From contig NC_132980.1 in the NCBI RefSeq assembly GCF_047496725.1, positions 5,559,572-5,623,571 on the forward strand: DNA of 64,000 nucleotides, in the 5' to 3' direction. Position 1 is the first letter of the stretch. The number at the start of each line of letters is the position of its first letter. The stretch comes from Anoplolepis gracilipes. Taxonomy: Eukaryota; Arthropoda; Insecta; Hymenoptera; Formicidae. The notes beneath the pieces were generated by a model that made no database searches, was not told where the DNA came from, and saw only the letters and a list, made by a program, of their open reading frames with translations. Positions 1 to 11,731 of this stretch are shown piece after piece. The position numbers were made by a program, and so were the translations under genes.

Positions 1-1807
1 ACATCTTGAAAATATTTCAATATAGTTTATGCGCGCTAGCAAATTTTTGTCCCTTTTTTATGTTACTTAAATTATTAAAAAATTATATATTTTTTTTATA
101 TCTATAGTAATAAAGTAACAAGTCTTTTTTACAAAATGGCGTTTTATTTATTTTGTTCAGCCTACTTGTTGCGAAATAACAATCCATTTACCTTTTATAA
201 TACAATTCGAATGATCACTCGTTATTGGTAGGTGGCTTTATTATTAAATGATAAAAGTCTTCATTAAATGATTAAATTCGCCTACTTAACCGATAACATA
301 ATTTTCAAATAACTTTTGTACTTCTACGAGTTATAAAAGGCTCTACTGTTTTCCATATTTATGAATAATTGATAAACAATGTCTTGCATAAAATTAATTA
401 TAACTTTAAGCATTAGAAATATAGAAGAAGAGCTTGTATTACTTGTAAGAACACAAAGATATATCGCAGAAAAAATCAATTACACAATAATTTACTTAAT
501 AAAAAACTCAAGAAAAAAAGCGTATTCATTTTTCGTAGCTTTTTTTATAATAAATATAATTTCAACCTCTAAATTTCTTTGTCGCATCAAGGAAAGTTAC
601 AATTAAAGTAACAAAAAGAGTTATTTAAATATATTTGTGTTGTCATAAAAAATAACGCCAAAGTTATAGCCAGACTTTGTGATCTGAAAGGAAATTTAAT
701 TCTGGAAAAGAAATTTTCTATAAACATAGATCCAAAAATGTGTCTTTCTAAAAAGTTCAAAAAATCATATTTTTTATTTTTAAAAGTAATTTCTTAAGAA
801 AACATTTTAGGATCCTTTGTTTATTGGAAACTTTTTATTCAGAATTAAATTTCCTATGAGATCACAAAGATTGTATGATGACGTTTAGAGCCATTTTGTA
901 ACATTATGGAGAAATTTTATTGCAATTAATATTATTGATATATTATTAGTATACCATTAATACTTTTATTTTTTAAAAGAAAGTTATGTAAATTATGAGT
1001 AATGAGATGTTGATGATAAAATAAGGTTAATGAAAAAATTATAAAATAAATTATAAAATAATGAAAAAAGATCTATTATAAAAAAAGATTTAATTCAAGC
1101 CACTAAAGATTTATCAAATATTTTTCATTGTGTTCATTTAAACTTAAGAACTTCATAAGTTATAGAATTCAATATCAAGATTGATAAATTTAAAATAGCA
1201 AATTTGTAGTAGATTTCAAAATTAAAAAAAAACCAGATTTTTTTGTTTCACTAATCTGAATTTGTTAATTTATTATTAGTAACCTGAAAGAAATCCTTTA
1301 AAAAAATTGAAAGTTATTTTACATACTTCAAATCTATATTCAAAATTTTCTCACAATAACTCCTTATATTTATTCATGAATATTAAATCAGATATAATCA
1401 AAACGTTTATTTTTAAAAATTAAAAGTCCTGACAAAATACATTTAAATATTTATATTATTAATTAAATACAAAATTATATTAAATATTAAATAAATATAT
1501 ATTTAATTGTGCGCAACATAATTTCACACATTACGTCACTTGAAATAATTTTAAGTAAGATATATAAAAATAAAAATAGATAAAACCAAAAATAAAAATT
1601 TTTTAAATATTTTTCCAACTTTAACCACAAATTTTATCAAAATTGTAACGTAATACTGCAATTTATGAGCCGGAAACATATTTAGTAAAATTATTATTAA
1701 ATTGATCATCCTCTCTCTTGTGTATAAAAAAAAATAATTTTTTGTTGTGTTGTTAAATTATCATGAAACCTTATTATTATTGTATTGATTTGTATTAGAT
1801 TTTTCAG
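1..1807. other. Long intron 6 of locus A (inferred)
   Basis: This AT-rich stretch is homologous to intron 6 of C, E and J (agcaaattttggctcc, atggcgttttattca, tatttatgaataattgataa blocks), so it should belong to A between exons 6 and 7. The exon 6 motif MMFC..VF is not present, placing exon 6 before the window. No gene lies in it. Confidence 0.65.
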
Positions 1808-2372
1808 ATTATGTCATCTGAAGAGAATATTAAAGAATTGATATTTCCCTTGTTATATGCAATTATCACCGTCTTATATATGTTCATATCCAACTATATG
1901 GGTCAAAGTATAATAAATTACAATCATGACATATTTGCTACCGCGTAAGAATTGTATTTGCAATACAACACGCCAAAGTTTTCAGACTAACATTAAATGT
2001 AGATATTAATATCTTTGCACAACAAGCACGATACTGAAGTTTACTAATAAAGAACAACTTTCAGAGATTTTTATCTAGATTCATTGTTTACAATACATTT
2101 TCTAGGTATAACGTTCGGTGGTATGTAGCTCCATTGTACATACAGAAAATGATACTGTTCCTGTTACAAAGAAATTCAAAATCTTTTACTTTGAATGTCG
2201 GCAGACTGTTTGTTGCATCTATAGAGTGTTTTGCTACGGTATGAGAAAAAATATGTAGTATGATACAGGTACTTAAAAGAACATACAAATAAATATAAAA
2301 GTGAGATATTTTTCATTCCAGCTAGTAAAGACTTCAGTATCTTATTTCACAGTTATATACTCTACACAGTGA
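1808..2372 (+). CDS. Locus A: odorant receptor, 3' part (exons 7-9)
   Basis: This is the 3' end of a nine-exon-type insect odorant receptor whose exons 1-6 lie before the window. Exons are 1808-1944, 2106-2238 and 2322-2372. Exon 7 opens with IMSSEENIKELIFPLLYA and holds TM6. Exon 8 has the family block YNVRWYVAPLYIQKMILFLL. Exon 9 encodes LVKTSVSYFTVIYSTQ and stop, the end of TM7. Acceptors are AG, donors are GTAAGA and GTATGA, and phases (0/2, 2/0, 0) match all other units. A poly(A) signal AATAAA lies at 2393. No lesion is visible in the part present, so it may be functional, but the 5' exons are unseen. The product would be a membrane odorant-gated channel subunit paired with Orco. Confidence 0.85.
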
Positions 2373-3748
2373 CGAGATTATAATTGAAATTAAATAAAAT
2401 CATAATAAGAGAGAATATAAATATAGAAAGCATAATAAAGAAAAGAATATTCTTCACATATTTTTCATAGAAAAATATTTTTCTTAGAAAAATAAAAACT
2501 TCTACTTTTTTGACGCATATCTAAGAGCTAACGATTTTTTCATGCAAAAGAAAATAAGAGATATTAAACTCAAAATATTATTGCGTATTAAATTCCTATA
2601 ATGCGCTGAAATTGAATACTGTGCGTGCGTGTATACATGCGTACGTGTGTACATACACATCAACAATAATAAAGTATAATAAATGTTTAATTATTTTACA
2701 TTGCCTTTTCAATTTCAATAGCATCAGAATGCATAATATTTCTTTTTCTCTTTCTCCTCCTCCTGCTTTTTTTTCTTCTCTCTCTCTCTCTCTCTAATAT
2801 GTTACACTTCTAAATAAATTAATTATTGTTAGCATCTGCATAATCATTTAATTTTAAAGCTTTTAATAATGTATAATATGTATGTGCATTAAATTAAAAA
2901 AAGAATATATAATTTAATAATAAATATAAGGAATATATTAGTATAACTGCAATAGAATTTTTGTTGCGCTAATCGTCTAATTTTTTTTTAAATTTAGAAA
3001 CGTACTCTACTCATTTTTCATCGAATAGATCGAACACCAAAATGTTTGAAGTTATGAAAAATACTTTTCTTGAAGACCGACCGTGGGTGTATCCATTAGA
3101 ATGAGAAGAGACAAAAATGTCTACATAAGGTTATAATGCAGAGTTGTTTTCATAAAAGGGAAAGAACATTCACGCACACGCTTTTAGGATATCGATCGTT
3201 TAATTGTGCACATCTCACTTTATTGAATTGCACGTTTTTGATCTCACGCTGGCACTTTGCGCACCCGTTTTTTTTTTTATATTATACATATACAGTAATT
3301 TATTATTAAAATGCTAGAAAAGGAAAAAAAATGACAAAGAATAAATAAATAAGAAAAAACCAATTAATATTTCTCAGAAATGTACCAAAAGAAAAAATTT
3401 ACTTTCCCTTTAGAGAGAAAATTTACTTTCTCAACGAATATTTTTTTCTTTTTTTTTATGGGAAAAAGATATTTGCTCAATTGTCTCCCTTATCATATAT
3501 TGATCGCGTAATTAGAGACATTACTTCAAGAAACACTGAAAGAAATACGAATATTCCGATCTCAAGGGAGCGAGGTGTTATATCGCTTTATTATACGAAA
3601 TTTAGTAATTTAGTAATTTTATGCTACAATTTACACTAAAGTAGAAAAGTAAATAATAGTTGATCGATCAATAGAAAAAAGAGGGGATAAGCGTAACTCT
3701 CGTCAGCTACTTTACCAGTCATATATCCGTTCCAGACCTTGCAAAGAA
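2373..3748. other. A-B spacer
   Basis: Contains the poly(A) signal of A (2393), a CT microsatellite (2745-2796), and the recurrent spacer block with ggtatcgatcgtttaa, attgcacgt and atctcacgctggcactttgc (3180-3265). It merges into the upstream block of B at about 3590. No separate gene is seen. Confidence 0.6.
2745..2796. repeat. CT microsatellite after A
   Basis: Short CT-rich tract ending in a pure CT run at 2777-2796. Confidence 0.8.
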
Positions 3749-6700
3749 ATGATCTACCTTGAGACTGAATACTTCAGTCTGAATAAGTTTCTTCTATTCA
3801 CCATTGGCCTGTGGCCCTATAAACAATCAAATTTTACTCGATTCCAATTTACTTTCCTCTCTAGTATTCTGACAACAAATGTTATATTTCAGGTAAGTTT
3901 CAATAATAATAAATCATATTATTAAAATCATATTTAACGAATTACTAAAATCTTTTTCCATAAAATTTAAATATCAAAATTTAGATTAAACTAAAATTCT
4001 TGTTAGCTATATTTTAACGTAAACGCATATACATACACACATTTGCGTACATATATATGGTGTCTGATAATTCGTAAAAATCTCTCGTTTACAGATAGAG
4101 CGGATAAAACTGAGCAAAAAAGTTTTGTATCGTTCTGCGATTTTCGGAATAATTATTAAGAAAATAATTAAAAAATATTGACCAATTCGCGTCAATATAT
4201 TAGCGCTCTGCGAAAAAAGACAGCCTGCTGTCACGCGATCGCTAGAAGCACAGTGAAAAGTGACAGCCCACTGTTACTATGCATGCCACTAGCAACCGCG
4301 AGACAGCTGGTTGTTCTCGCCACGTGCTAATACTTACACAAATTGGTCAATATTTTTTAATTAATTTCTCAATAATTATTGCAAAAATTGTAAAATAATG
4401 TAGAACTTTTTTGCTCAGTTTGATCCGCTCTACCTGTATACGAGAGATTTTTTACAAATAACCAGACACTCTATATATATATATATATTTTTTTTTTAAT
4501 GCAAACTAATAAGTAATATTACTAATTTACAGTGTACACCATTAATTTCACAAAGATGTACTGTAGATCTCATCATCAAAGTCTTATCTTCTACATTTTT
4601 CTTTGCTATTTCGATGATAAAATACAATCTGTTCTACGTTAATATCAAAACTGTAAGTTAACAGCTTAAAAGTTAAAAATTTATACAATTGATAAATTTA
4701 TTTTTGAAAGCTTACTTATCAGACGGAATAAGTCTTTTGAATAAGTTTTTACGTTATATTTTCTGGCATTATTTTATATATAAGAACAGATATATACAGT
4801 TAAAAACGACAGATGAAGGCTCTATTGGATCAATTACTGCATGTATATAATGAGTTAAAAGACAAAAATGAAATTGCTATTATGAACGAACGTGGATATT
4901 ATATGAAACGTTTTACTATTGCAGTTACAGGTAAGAAAATTTTGTTAGATTTGCACGTACGATTATACATTCTTCTTAACACGTAAGAGCTGTCAAGATT
5001 CACTTTTGAAAAATTGAAAAATGGATTTGGACAAGATATAATAGTATCTCTGTATATATAATAATTAATAACAATATTTATAAATTACAAATAAAATCGT
5101 AGAAAAAATAACATTAATTATAAGATAAAATCACCCACAAATTGATTAGGGAACAAATATGAAAGTTTCAATTATAACATACGCAAATGTACGATACAGT
5201 ATTAAAATCAATTTAAAAGACATATAAAGATACAAAATTTAAATGACAATTCTGGTACTTTCTAGCAAGTGGCGTTTATTGCATATTTTTTGGTATTATT
5301 GGGTTATACTGGTCGGAAATTTTTAACGTTATATTACTGACAAATGCGTCAAGATCATATAATTTAGTGATCATGACGGAATATTTTATCGATCAAGAGA
5401 AATATTATTATTTTATTCTGTTTCACTATGTTATATCGATTTGCATCGCATGCGCTGTAATATTAGGAACAGGAACAATACTCTTGATGTACTTTGAACA
5501 TACTATTGGATTGTTTAAAATTGCCAGGTGTGAAGACAAATATCATAAAATTATAATGGAAGAAAAAAATATTTTTTACCAAGTGTGTGTGTGTGTGTTT
5601 AGAGATAAATATAAAAACTATACTGATTGAAAGTGTATCGTACATTCCGCAGTAATTATCTAAAAAAATCTATCATTATTATATTGATCATCATATCATT
5701 ATAATATTGATGTAAAAAAATCTATCAAACAAAACTCACAAGTATGTTTTTGATAGTTTTTACCGCCTCCTGGAATTACACTATAATTCATAAATATTGT
5801 GTTCATAATATTTAAGATTTTATTTAATCTTTAAATAAAAACATTGTTTATTTAAATTTTTCATTTAAAATTTTTATTTACTTATTAATTTATCCTTTAT
5901 TTGTTTTTCAAAATTTTTATAAACCATTGCAGTTTTGTGCTGATTTCGATGAATAATATCTTCAAAACACTTCAACATAGTTCATGCGCACTAGCAAATT
6001 TTGGCTCCTCTTTTATGTGTTACTTAAGTTATTAAAAAATTATATATTTTTCTTTGTACTTATAGTAACAAAAGTAACAAATTTCCTCTACAAAGTGGCG
6101 TTTTATTCATTTCGTTCGGCTTACTTATTGCAAAGTAATAATGCATTTACTTTCCATAACACAATTCAAATGCTCACCTGTTATTTGTAGGTGGCTTCAT
6201 TATTGCGTAACAGGACTGTTTATTAAGTATGGTTATATTTGCCTAACCGACAATTTTCAAATAACTCTCGTACGAGTTATGAAGAAATATACTGTTTCCC
6301 ATATTTATGAATAATTGATAAACAATGTCGTCTATAAAATTATTCGTAACTTTAAGCATTAGAAATAGAAGAAAAGTTTGTATTGTAAGTAAAATCGCGG
6401 GATACATTGCACAAAAAATCAATTATATAATTCAACAAAAAAAAAAAATCAAGAAAAACTCAAGAAAAAAAGATTATTCATTTTTTACAGCTTTTTTATA
6501 ATAATTTTAACTTCTTATCACATCAGAAAAAGTTACAATTAAAGTAATAACATGAATTATTTAAATATATTTTATTGTGTTACAATATATAGATAGAGTA
6601 ACGTCGAGAACTTATAACCAGATTTCGTAATCTAAACGAAATTTAATTCTGGATAAAAAAATTTTCTACAAACATGACTTCAAAAATACTTCCTTAAGAA

Positions 6701-8093
6701 GTTCAAAAATTTTTTAAATCACATTTTTTTACTTTTAAAAGTAACTTTTAAGGTAAATAATTTTTTCTGTAACATTATGAAGAAATTTTGTTGCAATTAA
6801 TATTAACAATAAGTATATTATTAGTACTTATATTTTTTAAAAGAAATTATGTCAATTATGATTAATAGAATGTTGATGATAAAATAAGATTTATTTTAAA
6901 ATAATTAAATAAGGTCTATTATAAAAAAAATGTAATTTAGGCTACTAAACATTTACCAAATAGATTTCAATATTTTCATTTAAGCTTAAGAGCTTTACAA
7001 GTTGTTAAATTTAACATCAAAATTTACAAATTTAAAATAACAAAATGTTGTAAATTTCAAAATTTTAAAAATCAGAGTTTTTGTTTTGCTAACTTAAATT
7101 TTTTAATTTATTAATTTCAATATGAAATTTATCTTTATTAATCTAAAGAAAATTCCTTAAAAATATTGAAAGTTATTTGATATATTTTTAAAAACCTAAA
7201 ATCAAAATTTTCTCAAAATAAATCTTATATTTAATCATAAATACCAGATCAGATGTAATCGATACAACAAATTTATTTATTATAAAAGTTAAAAATCCTA
7301 ACAAATTATACTTAAATATTTAATATTATTAATTAAATATAAAATTATATCAAACATTAAATAATTAAATATTTAATTGCAACACAATTTCACACAATAC
7401 ATTATCTAAAATAATTTTAAGACAGTAAAATATATAAAAATACAAAGAACACCAAAGAAAAATCACAACTTTATCTACAAATATTTCAAAATTATGATGT
7501 GATGCAGCAACTTATGAGCCGGAAACATATTTAGCGGTCAAATTATTATGAGAATTGATCATTCTCCTATTGGGTACAAAAAAATAATTTTTTGTTAAAT
7601 TGTTAAATTGTTTATCGTAAAATTTTATTAGACGTGTCTTAGATTTTTCAGATTATGTCATCTGAAGAGAATATTGAAGAATTGATATTTCCCTTGTTAT
7701 ATGCAATTATCACCATCATATATATGTTTATAGCCAACTATATGGGTCAAAGTATAATGAATCACAATCATGACATATTTGCAACCGTGTAAGACATATA
7801 TTTACAAAGCAGTATGCACAAAGACTTTAGACTGTAATATTAAATGTAGAGATTAATATTTTTGCACAACAAGCACCATGCTGAGATTTATTAATAAAAA
7901 CTACTTCGTGATATTTCAGCGATTATTATCTAAATTTATTGTTTAGAATGCATTTTCTAGGTATAACGTTCGGTGGTATGTAGCTCCATTGTACATACAG
8001 AAAATGATACTGTTCCTGTTACAAAGAAATTTGTTAATCTTTACTATGAAGGTCGGTGGACTGTTTGTTGCATCTATAGAGTGTTTTGCTACG
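3749..8093 (+). pseudogene. Locus B: odorant receptor pseudogene lacking exons 5, 6 and 9
   Basis: Exons found: 1 (3749-3892, starts MIYLETEYFSLNKF), 2 (4533-4652), 3 (4813-4930), 4 (5266-5527), 7 (7652-7788) and 8 (7961-8093). Every retained exon is open and has good splice sites. After exon 4 the intron runs about 20 bases and then continues with sequence that in the intact units lies after exon 6 (near 5548), so exons 5 and 6 are gone. After exon 8 the sequence jumps near 8150-8195 to what normally follows exon 9, so the terminal SVSYFTVIYSTQ exon and its poly(A) signal are missing. Joining exon 4 to exon 7 would also break the frame. Two clean internal deletions with otherwise good exons suggest recent loss. 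Intron 1 carries a foldback element (4059-4472). Confidence 0.88.
4059..4472. mobile_element. Foldback MITE-like element in intron 1 of B
   Basis: The left end reads ggtgtctgataattcgtaaa and the right end is its imperfect inverse (caaataaccagacactc). The arms run about 100 bases, including agagcggat and actgagcaaaaaagtt and their complements. The loop carries further GC-richer inverted repeats. The element sits in TA-rich flanks, as expected for TA-targeting elements. It has no coding capacity. Confidence 0.75.
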
Positions 8094-11000
8094 GTATGAG
8101 AAAGAAAATTTAGTAAAATATATCTAAAAGAATATATAATAAATATAAAAATAAAATATAACATATAATGAATAATAATATAAATAAACATATAATGAAT
8201 GTTTAATTATTTTGTATTGCTTTTCAATTTCAATATTATCACACTGCAAAGTCTCTCTCTCTCTCTTTTCTCTTTTTTTTTGTCTCTAGCTTTCTGTATG
8301 TTACACGTCTAAATAAATATTTATTGTTAACATCTCTAAAAGCATTTAAAATTTTTCAGTAATATATAGTATGTATGCGTACTAAATTAGAAAAAAATAT
8401 ATAATTTTTAATATAAAGAATGATATATTAACTGCAACGGAATCTTCATTGCTAATCGACTAATTTCTTTTTTAATTTGAAAGCGCATTTGCAACACGTT
8501 TTTCACTGAATAAATCAAATACCAAAATGTTTAATGTTAAGAAAAATATTTTTTTCGAAGACTAAAGGCGTGAGTTTGTATATAGCCATTAGAATGAAAA
8601 GAAGAAAAAATGTCTACATAAAGTTATAGTGCAGTTGTTTTCACATAAAAGGGAAAGGGATTTTTACACACGCGCTTTTAGGGTATCGATCGTTTAATCG
8701 TGTATGTACATACACCTCATGTTATTGAATTGCACGTGTTTGATCTCACGCTGATATTTTGCGCACCTTTTCCTTTTTACGTTATGTTACAGTAATTTGC
8801 TAAAGAAATGCTAGAAAAGGAAAAAGTAATGGCACAAAAATTTTTATTAAGAATTTTAATATAAAAAAATGTAAAATAAACAAATTAAAAAAATTTTATT
8901 AAAAAAATAAAAATAAAATAAATAATAATCAAAATAAATTTCGAAAGATTGAAATAATGCGTATGTGTAAGTACTGACATATACAATTAATTCTCTCTCT
9001 TTTTCTACAAATTATTAAATATTAAATTATAAAAATTATATACATATATATATGTGGTAATTATTATTATTAATTGTATATTTTACAAGAGCAGTCGGCA
9101 AGTGCCAAGCTGTATTTTTCACGCATACGTCCCAGTAAAAACACACACACACACATACGCGCGCGCACGCACGCTCGAACACACGTACATAAACATACTC
9201 AAGCACACATAGTAATGCAAACACAGGCATAACTAGTGTGACACCTATTTACATTTAATATATATGATATATTTATTAATATCTGACATGATGTATTAAT
9301 TATAAGTTTAATATTACATGTAAAATAAATTGTATATAAAATATTAAATTATTAACTAACAATATTATTTTGTGTTATTAAATAAAAACTAATAGCACAA
9401 ATATTCTTTCACAATAAATGCAATAAAAATTATGAAAGTGTAACTTTTAACTAATTTAAATTTGAAGCATTAAGAAAAAATTACAATAAATAATTTTCAG
9501 CTTTTAGTTTTTTTTACGTAATTAATATTGCGTAATGATTATTAACATTCTGTGTATATCATATTTTAATTCACATATATTAATAAGAAAACAATAACTC
9601 AGAGAGAAAATTTTTTTTAGATTTAATAAAATTTATCCTTAAAATAGTCGAAAAAAGCTATTTATTTCAAGAAACTAATAAGATTATTGAATTTTTAAAA
9701 TAACATGTATCATATAATATTGTTTAATTCAACGAAATAATACTTTTTTCAGTCAATAAAAATAATATTTTATATGACATAATGTTGTTTGAATAAAATA
9801 AATAAATCCAAACAAATTATTCAAACAAATCGTTCTCTCTGTGTACCGAGATATTTAAATTATATATAATAAGAATAAATTACGTGCAAATAATATTTAT
9901 ACAATACTATATTATTCTATATACTTTGTATATATATGTATGTATATATTATATTTACATTAAATAAATTGTTCAACTTTAAACGTAGCCATCCACGTTT
10001 AAAAAAATATACTCATATTTAGCTCTTCCAGCAATGCAATTTTCGTCAGCCAAGAAATCATCGAGAAAACAGTGGAGGCAAATACAAATAATATTGTCAT
10101 ATGTCTCGTATAATACAATGTAATTTTTATTATCATTTTTATCATCAGAATTAATTTTGTTGTCCGCTTTTGTAAAGTTTGCTAGAAGCTATATCATCGA
10201 TATTTGATTAACTTTCTTATAATTTTACCTTTTGCACGATCGAGATTATTGTCAATCTAATCACATAAAAAATCTATAAAAATCTGTAAAACCGTATTCC
10301 ATTGGTGTAACAAGCAATACAATATATAGATAAATTACGTAACAATGCAATGTATATATTAGACATAAGATTGATTATTGTATGTTATTATTAATTATTT
10401 TCTAACATTAAAATTTAAATGTACAGTTTGTATATCTCTGAAAAGACAAAAACTTATAGTGAATAAAGTTGAAGTTTTGTGTGCATTTTAAAAACGTAAA
10501 ATCAATTTAGGTTTGTTTATATAAATATTTTTTGTTAGCGCTTCAAAAATTCTGCAAAGTTTTCTGTCTCTTATAAAAAAACATTATTTAATTTAATATT
10601 AGAACGTATTTATTGATCTTAAACAATTATCTCAAAAAAAGCTCTAATTTTATACGTCAGTTGTTTATTAAAAATTTATAAACAAAAGAAATTTCACAAA
10701 TTACATGTAATTTTTGAGCATTATGTATGTTTTATAAAATATAAATTCTTACTGAATTTATGTATTTATGTGTACTAAGTCAACCGCATAAATAAGAGGC
10801 TTTAGCCCTTCCCCTCCCTTTTTTTCTCAAGAAAAATTATCCTTATTTGACCTTTTTTTGAAAGACATGGAAGAAGTATTTCCTACATGCTGCCATCAAA
10901 ATTAAATTTAATATTATAATCAAAAAAAATTTCTAAATAAAATTTAAAAAATGATCTATAAAAAATTTATATATTTATATATATTTTTACAGATATATTT

Positions 11001-11559
11001 ATATATTTCTCAAAAATATTTATATAAACTTAATATTTCATATTTCTATTTTTTTAATTTTTATTATAATAAAATGTGTTCTGCAAAATTAAAAAGCTTA
11101 AAAAAAAAGTTATGTCTAAAACAAATGATATTACTAAGAATCACCTGACTATATAAAATTGATCCATTTGACTTCCATAAAATATCAAAATTTTAATCGT
11201 ATTAATTACTAATTTGATAGTTAAAAATATATGCATATCACTCTTCAAAAATAACACGAGCCCTAGTATAGATAGACCCGATACTAAAAACTGAACGTTC
11301 ATCTCGAGAAGCAAGTGTACGTTATGAATGCGCGCAATAAACTGAAGCAAGTGAAATTGTGGTACGAAAAAATGTGACAATTACGCATGCGCGACTTTCG
11401 CGTGAATAATCTTCTCAACAAATATATTTTTCTTTCTTTTTATGAGAAATAGATACTCGCTCAATTGCCTCTCTTATCATATCGATCGCATAATTACAGA
11501 CATTATTTCGAGAAACACTGTAAAGAAAACACAAATATTTTGATCTCAAGGTAGCGAGA
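8094..11559. other. B-C spacer
   Basis: Holds a short CT tract (8251-8266), the recurrent ggtatcgatcgtttaa/atctcacgctgatattttgc block (8685-8765), a CA/CG-repeat-rich stretch (9146-9190), and the conserved ttcaactttaaacgtagcc, atgcaattttcgtcagccaa and aacgtaaaatcaatttaggt blocks (9970-10515). From about 10620 it is homologous to the DNA before H (39660-40787). No gene is seen on either strand. Confidence 0.6.
11384..11393. promoter_or_regulatory. CGCATGCGCG palindromic motif upstream of C
   Basis: The motif CGCATGCGCG resembles the NRF-1 / insect Ewg binding core (GCATGCGC). It stands in an otherwise AT-rich stretch, followed by actttcgcgtgaataatc. The start codon of C is 348 bases downstream. 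Identical copies occur before E and H at nearly the same distance, and none was seen before the other loci. Binding is inferred only from the motif. Confidence 0.35.
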
Positions 11560-11731
11560 ACTTTGTCGTCTTATATTAAACGAAATTTAGTAATTTAGTA
11601 ATTTTGTACTACAATTTACACTAAAGTAGAAATATAAATAATAGTTGATCAATCAATAGAAAAAGAAGGGGAAAAGCGTAACTCTCTTCAGCTATTTTAC
11701 CAGTCATACGTATTCCAGACCTCGCAAAGAA
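11560..11731 (+). promoter_or_regulatory. Conserved block upstream of OR start codons (C shown)
   Basis: About 150 bases before the ATG are strongly alike in every unit that has a start: B 3590-3748, D 19110-19265, E 22840-23002, F 30500-30659, H 40620-40787, I 46190-46346, J 53240-53376, K 60300-60429, and in part G (split by inserted sequence at about 32490-33115). Shared pieces are attacacgaaatt, aaagtagaaaagtaaataat, tagttgatc, a purine-rich gaaaaaagagggg, aagcgtaactct, cagctactt and ccagtcatac just before the start codon. It probably contains the 5' UTR and core promoter. No clear TATA box was seen. Similarity from recent duplication cannot be separated from selection by eye. Confidence 0.4.

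Noticed and set aside
9036..9230. Minus-strand frame with CVCVCVCF
   Set aside because: It is the translation of a CA/CG-rich simple repeat.
11141..11380. Minus-strand frame of 79 codons, present again at 22411
   Set aside because: The two copies come from the 11.3-kb duplication. The related sequence before H (40200-40440) has differences that break the frame, and no domain is recognisable.
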